Part shown: positions 46,993 through 55,700 of the stretch, piece by piece | Layout of the letters: every line of letters starts with the position of its first letter | Numbering within the stretch: the stretch's first letter is position 1 | From: Synaphobranchus kaupii | Lineage: Eukaryota > Chordata > Actinopteri > Anguilliformes > Synaphobranchidae | Reading direction: 5' to 3' | Assembly (NCBI GenBank): GCA_029718625.1 | Contig: CM056380.1 | Location: 104,881,948-104,945,947, forward strand | DNA: 64,000 bases | Notes under the pieces: generated by a model | Told to the model about the DNA's origin: nothing | Database searches by the model: none | What the model saw: the letters and a program-made list of their open reading frames with translations, nothing else | Made by a program: the position numbers and the translations under genes

Positions 46993-49900
46993 GGGGGGCT
47001 CAACAGGAAATGTGAAAGATTGCATGAGCACATTTCTTTTTGGATGGTCTGCCATAATGGTAAAATGCAGGAAACTGCTCAGCCCTTGTGTTGAAATGAA
47101 CGATGTTGCTTTGCATCACATTCACAGCAAACGGGAACTCCCAATTTTACATATTTACAACCAACATGCATTACTAACTTGGACAGAAAATGAGTAAGCC
47201 TCGTCAGCAGTAGGTTATGATGATGGGACCAGAACTTTCCAGCAGTCGCTGTGGTTTAGAGCAGGGGTTCCCAAACTGGGGTGCGTTTCCTGATCACAAT
47301 CAATCTTAGGGTTAAGTGCGATTTCAACGTGCGATTCTACGATGGCTCTTTAATTTGTAACACGCGTTTCCCAAAACAATTCTTAAAGCGTGAACGCGCA
47401 GTCACCTCTTAAGTGCTACTTAACCAGAGGTGTAAAATCCGTGTTCAGAAAGTAAAAAGTCCTCCCCAGTATTTAGTTCCAATCACGTGGATTTGCTAAT
47501 TTGCACAATTCTTCAGCCAGGAGGTAGAACTAATTAGTGAAATCAGCTGGCTCAGTTCATGGGTGGAAGAAACACATAGCAGGACTTTTCCTTTCTGATC
47601 CCTGGATTTTACATCTCGGTACTTCTGTCTGTGGTGCTGCTGATATGGTAGGAGGAGGGGCGATAGATTGGGAGACGTGAACCCCACTGTATTTCCCAAT
47701 ACATGGCCGGTTAGGCACGTCAAATTTTCTTTTTTGAAATAAAATCTTTTTCCCACTGATTTTACTTGTCTCAAACTTATTTATTTATAGGGCTATTTAA
47801 GGAATGGCTTTCATGGGTAATTTCCAAATATATAAAAATAAGTTAATTAAAAATAAATAAATAAATGTAAATATTGTTGCATCTAACATCACTATAAAAA
47901 AAAACATCAGTGGTTATGGTAACCGTAAAATGAAATGAACACTAACACGAAAAATCTAATAAAGTATGTGATTTATGGGCTTTTAAAACGCACTTAACCG
48001 TCTACGACTGCTCTGGAGTAATCGTTAATCTACGAGCGTTTCTAAGAGTGTCTTAAGTTAAGATGCTTTTGGGAAACGCACCCAAAGTTCAAGAAGCTTT
48101 GTACGAAGGGTTTTACGACGTCTTAGCCTTAAAGGTTTAGTTCGGAATTTTGGACATAATGTCTCATTTACGACTTACCCATGATGTTGTTGATTGATGG
48201 AGACCATTTCAGCTGATTCCATGCTGTCCTTCTTGTGGACATACACGTTGCTAATGCTAGATTTACCTATATTCTCTGTGGAAGTACGGCGGCGGAGCGA
48301 ATGTGGCCATTGCAACTTGTTGCTCTTCTTTGTTGTTGTAGTCGACCAGTGCCGGCACTACATTCGTAGGTAACGTAAAGTATCGCTCCGCCGCCGTACT
48401 TCCACAGAGAATATAGGTCAGCACAAAGTAAAGGATTCAACGATAGTTTGACTTCAAAAATGATGGTATAAACACTCAAATTAACCCCGATAGACTGTCA
48501 TCATATTTTATTTGCTTTGGGTGCACTGTGGAGTGTTTAAGTGCGTTTGGTAGTGGATGCTACCGGTTACCATAGAGTTGCGCTAGCATTAGAAATGTGT
48601 GTATGTCCACAAGAAGGACAGCATGGAATCAGCTGAAAATGGTCTCCATCAATCAACAACATCATGGGTAAATCGTAAATGAGACATTATGTCCAGAATT
48701 CCGAACTAACCCTTTAACAATGCTTTAGGAAAACGCACCCCTGGTCCAGAAGGAATGCCAGGGGGTCCGGGGCTAAATGGGAATAGGTATAAAACCTATA
48801 ATAACCAATTTTAATCTAAATTATACTTCATTATTGAACGTGATACATTTGTTTAGTAACCTTGGTTGACATCATTCAGTATGCCAAATATTGCTTTCAT
48901 TGTTTCACTCACTCGTCAATTGGCTTAATTAGCCTATTCCAAAACACGTTTAGGGCACTGTAGGATACAGTAATGATACCTGTTTCCAGGCAGTGTGGGC
49001 TAAATTCATGAGAAGTAGCCTAGAGATATCTTTCAAGATAATTTAGAAATATTTCTGTAAGGGGGGGTGTAAGGTTCGGAAAACCAAACGCGACAATAAG
49101 GATTTCTAAAAGTGTATCAAGAGAGATACGCCACAAATGCGGAAGTAGCTGCACCAGGACTGAGATAACACAGGATCGGGAGCAAAACTTCCCTAGCACA
49201 AGGCAAAACAAAGCAACCTCCAAACACTGAGGCGATCTCGATAGACAGCGAGAATAACTAACAAAAGAACCTCACGCACTAAATAATTAGGCGTACAAGA
49301 GGTGGTGAAACAAAACAAAACTCGATAAAACGAGTGAAGGAAAAGAACAGAAAATAAAACCTGTTATCCAGAGCTCTAGTGCCGAAAGAGCTGAACACAA
49401 AAGATAACAGGTTCCAAGAATAGAGGATAAAGAGAAAGATTGGAAATAAACGAGAAAACCAATCTAATCTTTAATACACTAATTGGACTTGCTGCGTTTC
49501 CTATTCATTTGAACCAGAAATGCAGCGACCAAATTTCCTATACCTTACCGACTTCGTTTGTCAACATAGCAAAGACAATATCGAAGTGTAGAACGGTGGA
49601 TGACCTGAGCTATTTATAATGAACAGGAAATCTGAAAAAGGTGAAAAGGATAATTGCCAGGCGAGATTCAAACACTGGAGGCGGAAAAAATCAGATATAG
49701 CATCCCAGTGACGCCAAATAGAAAGACGACCGCAGAAACAGCAGGGGCTGCAAATACCCATGACAATTTAGCCAGCAAGCCATGGACTTTTAAAGCGGAC
49801 ACATTCCGCTGCTAGCACGCCAGGTCCAAGCGAGTCAAGTTCCGAAAAAGCAATCGCCAAAAAATCTAGGAAATATGAGACATGATAAAGTTTGGGCTTT

Positions 49901-52554
49901 TATCCATCAAAAAAAGATGGCCTTGATTATCCCCAGTGTGTAGGCTACTATGCCAAGAAGTTATTTCCAACGAATGCCTAAAACCATCTAGGGCCCTATC
50001 TTACACCCGGCGCTAAGCGGCGCTAACCCAAACGCAAGTGTCTTTGCTATCTTACACCCGGCGCTGGGCTCATTATAACGCCTAGCGCTCACGTCGTTTA
50101 AATACCATGTATTCTTGCGCCCGTTGCAAGTGAACTGGGCGTGTTGGTCTTAAGATGAGGAGTGGCCTGGATCCTTTTTGGCGTATTGTTATCTTGAGCC
50201 AGCAGAAAGCGCTTGCGCTAGAACCACCACAAACCTGGTCTAAAGTCATGTCGCAGTTGTTTGCATGTTATTTTAACGGCGCATATAAGTGCGTCTACAT
50301 AGGCGTGCATAACGCGCGTACACCATCCTGTCTGTTACACACAGGGACGCGCACAAGCATGACTAAAATATCAAGATTACAATATGAAATATTATTATTG
50401 TGTAGGCTATATCAAAAAATGCATAATAATAAAAGGCTCCATAGGTCCACATACCTTTCCCTCAGCGAAGGGGAATGCCACATTAAATTGCTTTCAGCCC
50501 ACTGCATCAACATCCAGGCGATGTGCGATGGTACGGGACAATGGCTATCCATTAAAAAGAAGCTGATAACACCTACAGTTGAAGTCGGAGGTTTACATAC
50601 ACTTAGGTTGAAGTCATTAAAACAATTCCCATAGAGATCCATTCAAATGCAGAGACGTTATAGTATCGCTTGTAAGAGTACCAGAAAATAAGATATCAAG
50701 AGTCTTTTGATGTTGTTGGGTCACAGACATCAGGAAGTCATGGCATGCAAAGGATATGCGACCAAATATTATTTAATAAAATTTAAAGGCACAGTCAACT
50801 TAGCGTATGTAAACTTCTGACTCACTGGAATTGTGATATAGTGCATTAAAAGTGAAATAATCTGTCTGTAAACAATTGTTGGAAAAATTACTTGTGTCAT
50901 GCACAAAGTAGATGTCCTAACTGACTTGCCAACACTATAGTTTGCTAACATGAAATCTGTGGAGTGGTTAAAAATTAGTTTTAATGACTTCAACCTAAGT
51001 CAGGGATCTCAAACTCCAGTCCTGGAGGGCCGCTGTGTCTGCTGGTTTTTGTGATTTCCTTTCAATCAGCAGCCAGTTTAGGCCTTGGAAACAAGGTGTG
51101 CAGACTCTTTAGCCAATCAATGACTTAAATTAAACACTTAAGTGCAGGAACACATCGAAAACCAGCAGACACAGCGGCCCTCCAGGATTTGAGTTTGAGA
51201 TCCCTGACCTAAGTGTATGTAAACTTCTGACTTCAACTGTATATCAAGCCTAATGTGCGAATTGTCATTCAATATAAAACTCGCACTCTGCAATAGACGG
51301 ACATTTGAGCTCTGAAAATGCGCTTCAGATGTCATTACAATACAGCTCTGTTTATCTAGGAATACAGCCTGTAAGTAAATAGAATGGTTGTGACTGAAAA
51401 AATGTGGCTATTTCCCTGAGCTGGACAATAGTCACTAGAATCGGATCAGAAATCCATTTCAATTAACACTGGATGAGAGCCTTGATTTGAGGTCACAGGA
51501 GGAATTCATTGAAAATTCCAATGAGGGAAATATAAAAATAAAGTTGTCTGCAGTTCCCCTGTCAGAATTTTGGAGCTCTGAGAAAAATGAATAGGCTACC
51601 CGGTAGTGGGAGAAAAGGCCATCCGATGCCTTCTACCATTTTCAACAACATAGCCTACCTGTGTGAGGCAGGTTTTTCTACACTGAAAGTACTCAAAACA
51701 AAAGCACATCCATCTCACGAGCGAGGGTAGGCATAAGTTGATTTTATATTGTTTCTAAATTACATGCACTTTGCACATACTGAATAGCAGTCTATTTATG
51801 GGGAGATAAAAATGTGTACAATTTTTCTTTGGATGGGGAGGGGGCTCCTCAGCCAGAACCAAGTCTGTTAAGGGGGCCTTGGCATAAATAAGTTTGGTAA
51901 AACCCCAGCTTTAGAAGATCTGCCTGTTCAGTATGTATGAGCCACAGTTTCTCAATCAGTCAAAAGGAAGGGCTGGTTCTGCTTCCATACAGAAGACTGA
52001 TATGAAACTGAACCTTTTGCAAAAGCACATATAACCACACAGGAGAGAAATTCTGCTCAACAGCTGGGAAGGGACAAATGAAGCGACTTGGCCCTCTGCC
52101 TTTATCAGTTAATGTAGCAGAGCAGACAGTTTGACCTTGTCACAATTTAGTTCTTTCCTTCCGTCTGTAACCCTTTCCCTCCTACCCTTCTCTCTGCTCA
52201 TCTTCCTGCACGTCTACCTCTCTCCCTCCCTCCCTCCTTCCCTCCCTCCCCCTTTTTCTCCATCCCTCCCTGGTACCCTCGACTTCTCCCTCCATCTCTC
52301 CGTCGCTCCCTGACTCGCATCTCTCCTCTTCTCCGCCTCTGTGTCTGTCTCTCTCTCAGAGCAGGGGGGCTGGGCAGATTGGGGGCAGTGGCAGGCATGC
52401 TCAGTGAGCTGCGGGATGGGTCAGAAGCGGAGGGAAAGAACATGCTCCTCACCGCCCCCTGTCTGCGGCAGCTGCAGCGGTCAGAACGTAGATCACACTT
52501 CCTGTGACACCGGAGAGGTCTGCCCAGGTAAAAAACATCCCACTAAATGCTCGC

Positions 52555-52592
<38 letters not shown>

Positions 52593-52703
52593 ACAGCCAC
52601 AACACACCCAAAACATGCCTGCAACATACCCAAAACACACCCAAAATATGCCTGCAACACACACACACACAATACACCCACAAAACACCCAAAACATGCC
52701 CGC

Positions 52704-52759
<56 letters not shown>

Positions 52760-55700
52760 ACACCCAAAACACACCCAAAACATGCCTGCAACATGCGCAT
52801 AATATACCAACAACGCAGGAGGGGTTTACACCATTTTCCTCCAGAGAACTGCAGTCCACTCATTTGTCTCCTCTCTTCCCCCCACCAACCCCCCACCCCT
52901 CCGGGGTGCCTGGGGTCCGTGTGGCGCAAGCTGCACGAAAGAGGGGTCCACTCTGCCCCAACATTTGACTTGGGCACTGCAGACAACTGAAGTGAGCTGT
53001 TTTTCCGCACACTTCAGCTCCTGTACCAACCCCGCCCCCTCCACCACCCTCCCCCGGCATTTTCTGCACTGGGACAGAGCTCTGTGTGGGCCTGCCGTAC
53101 TGTGCAGGTAAGAGACGACTGAGCCTGTATTCAATCAACATTTATCTGTAACATTGCTCTGGCTGCAGTCCATATTTGCTCTGAATTGTAGCCCTAGATT
53201 CAATCAATATATGTCTGTAACATTGGCCTGAACTCAATCAATATATGTCCCTAACTTTGCCCTGAACTCAATCAACATATGTCCCTAACTTTGGCCTGAA
53301 CTCAATCAATATATGTCCCTAACTTTGGCCTGAACTCAATCAATATATGTCCCTAACTTTGACCTGAACTCAATCAATATATGTCCCTAACTTTGGCCTG
53401 AACTCAATCAATATATGTCCCTAACTTTGGCCTGAACTCAATCAATATATGTCCCTAACTTTGGCCTGAACTCAATCAATATATGTCCGTAACTGCGGCC
53501 TGAACTCAATCAATATATGTCCCTAACTTTGGCCTGAACTCAATCAATATATGTCCCTAACTTTGGCCTGAACTCAATCAATATATGTCCATAACTTTGG
53601 CTTGAACTCAATCAATATTCGGCCATACCTCTGGCCTACATGCAGCCAACATTCACTCTTAACTTCTTTGTGTACTCAATCAAGTCATCTTAAATTTTAT
53701 TCACAATAAAAGTGCAACTTTTAAAAAAATTGACAATCAGTTTGGTAAGGCTGATTCTGACTATGTAAGCACTGAGCATTTCTTACTTGATAGTCAAAGT
53801 TAAGGATAATCAGCTGAAACAAATATAGCACACACACCTGCTTGTATTATTGAGGACAAATGATGAATTGAATCCAAGCGCGATGTCCATGAAAGAACGC
53901 GTGCGGAAAAGCAGCTCACTTCAGTTGTCTGCAGTGCCCATCGAACCAGGCCTTTTTGTCTTTGCCTCTCGTCAGTGCCTGGAGGCTGGGGGCCATGGAG
54001 CGCGTATTCTGAGTGCCCGGTGACTTGTGGTCTCGGGCAGAGAGTGAGGACACGGCAGTGTGACAGCCCTGTGCCCCGACCTGACGGCCAGTACTGCCCC
54101 GGAGAGTCCACCTCCACCCTTATCTGCAACACGGATATACACTGCCCAGGTATCTGTGCGCACGTACTACACAACCACTGCTAAACACCAGGAAGACATA
54201 GCCGCTGTGCTTATTTACAATCAGTTTGGTAAGGCTGATTCTGACTGTGTAAGCACTGAGCATTTCTTACTTGATAGTCAAAGTTAAGGATAATCAGCTG
54301 AAACAAATACAGATCCTTTCCAAAAAAAATAGAATATCATGGAAAAGTTTTTTTTTTTCCATAATTCCATTCAAAAAGTGAAACTTTCATAGATTATAGA
54401 TTCATTACACACAAAGTGAAATATCTCTGGAGAGTCCACCTCCACCCTTATCTGCAACACACATATACACTGCCCAGGTATCTGTGCGCACGTACTACAC
54501 AACCACTGCTAAACACCAGGAAGACATGGCCGCTGTGCTGCAGTAATGGCCGGGACATCTCAGGTCCCCTTTCAGGAAAGCATGTCCGTATTTTCATTAA
54601 TATCATTATAATCATTTTCTGTGTGTAATGATATTCTGACTGTCTCTCAGTGAATGGTGAGTGGTCAGAGTGGGGAGAGTGGTCTGCGTGTAAGAGGGGA
54701 GGGAAGGATATCAAGTGCAAGACGACCTCTCCAGGCATACAGACAAGATCGCGCTCCTGTGAGCACAGGGCCTGGAATGGGACTCCCTGCCTAGGGTTCA
54801 TTGCGGAAAACAGGCCCTGCTATGACATTGAGAACTGCAGGCGTGAGTCCCACAAATACCCCCTAAACATCATATCACTGATGCAATGAGTGACTCCTGC
54901 AAAACAAACCACCCTCTGCACTTAAAGGGTAATTCTCCTACTTGGACCTATTTTTAAGAACCATTTCTACCATGCTGATCGGTAATAATAATAATGTTGT
55001 CACGTCTTTGTTTTTTGAGATTTGGTCGCCGAAAGAACGGCTCCACTCGGCACGCGGCTTTACAATGGAGTCCGATGGGGCATATTTAGACACAGGTTCT
55101 ATTTACTTCTATCAAGTCCAGTTTATCTAAACCTGTTATATGGAAGTGAAAACCAGCGTGAAATTTGAAATTTATTTTCTGAAATTAAAATTAAAACTAA
55201 AATTTCTTACATGCTCTTTGAACTTGCAGAATTGACCTACCGTACTTAAAGGGTATCTACAGTCTAGATCACTTTTTTTTTTTTAAGCTGTAAACGCGTT
55301 TGTATGCCTACCTTATAATGAAACTTATTCATCCATTACGTTATTTCAACAATTCTGAAATAATATTGTATATCATAAGAAACTGGCAGAAAATCCTCTT
55401 TCTTTCTGCTCCCCAAACTGCCCCCGCCCCAATCGTGATGTCAGAGTACCTCTTTGGCGGTACCTCTACGTCATATGGATAATTGTTGCCACCCACAGCA
55501 GAAATAGCCGGCACCTCATTGGTTAGACACACTATGTTCCTTTGGTTTCGGCTCCACATTTTTAAAACCGGAAACAACGTGGTGGCCTGTTCATGAACTC
55601 TCCTTATTCCACCTAAACGGTCCACTAAAATATGTTTCTGAAAATATTTGAGGTGAGAAAGAGGCAATGCAGTTGCTGAATCTTGATTCACATTTGATCC

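Larger units (their letters stand above)
53733..54539. repeat. Tandem duplication covering part of the cfp TSR4 exon
   Basis: A 93-bp block at 53733-53825 recurs at 54217-54309. A 111-bp block at 54101-54211, containing the 3' end of the TSR4 exon and its donor, recurs at 54429-54539. The pattern is that of a segment of about 480 bp duplicated in tandem, whose second copy has lost its middle and holds Tc1 DNA instead. Confidence 0.88.

Noticed and set aside
50155..50634. 159-codon frame in cfp intron 3
   Set aside because: No recognised motif, and its end overlaps the terminus of a Tc1-type MITE.
52341..53010. Several 100-150 codon frames rich in His-Thr or Cys-Val
   Set aside because: They come from (CA)n repeats; only the part at 52360-52527 is a real exon (cfp TSR2).
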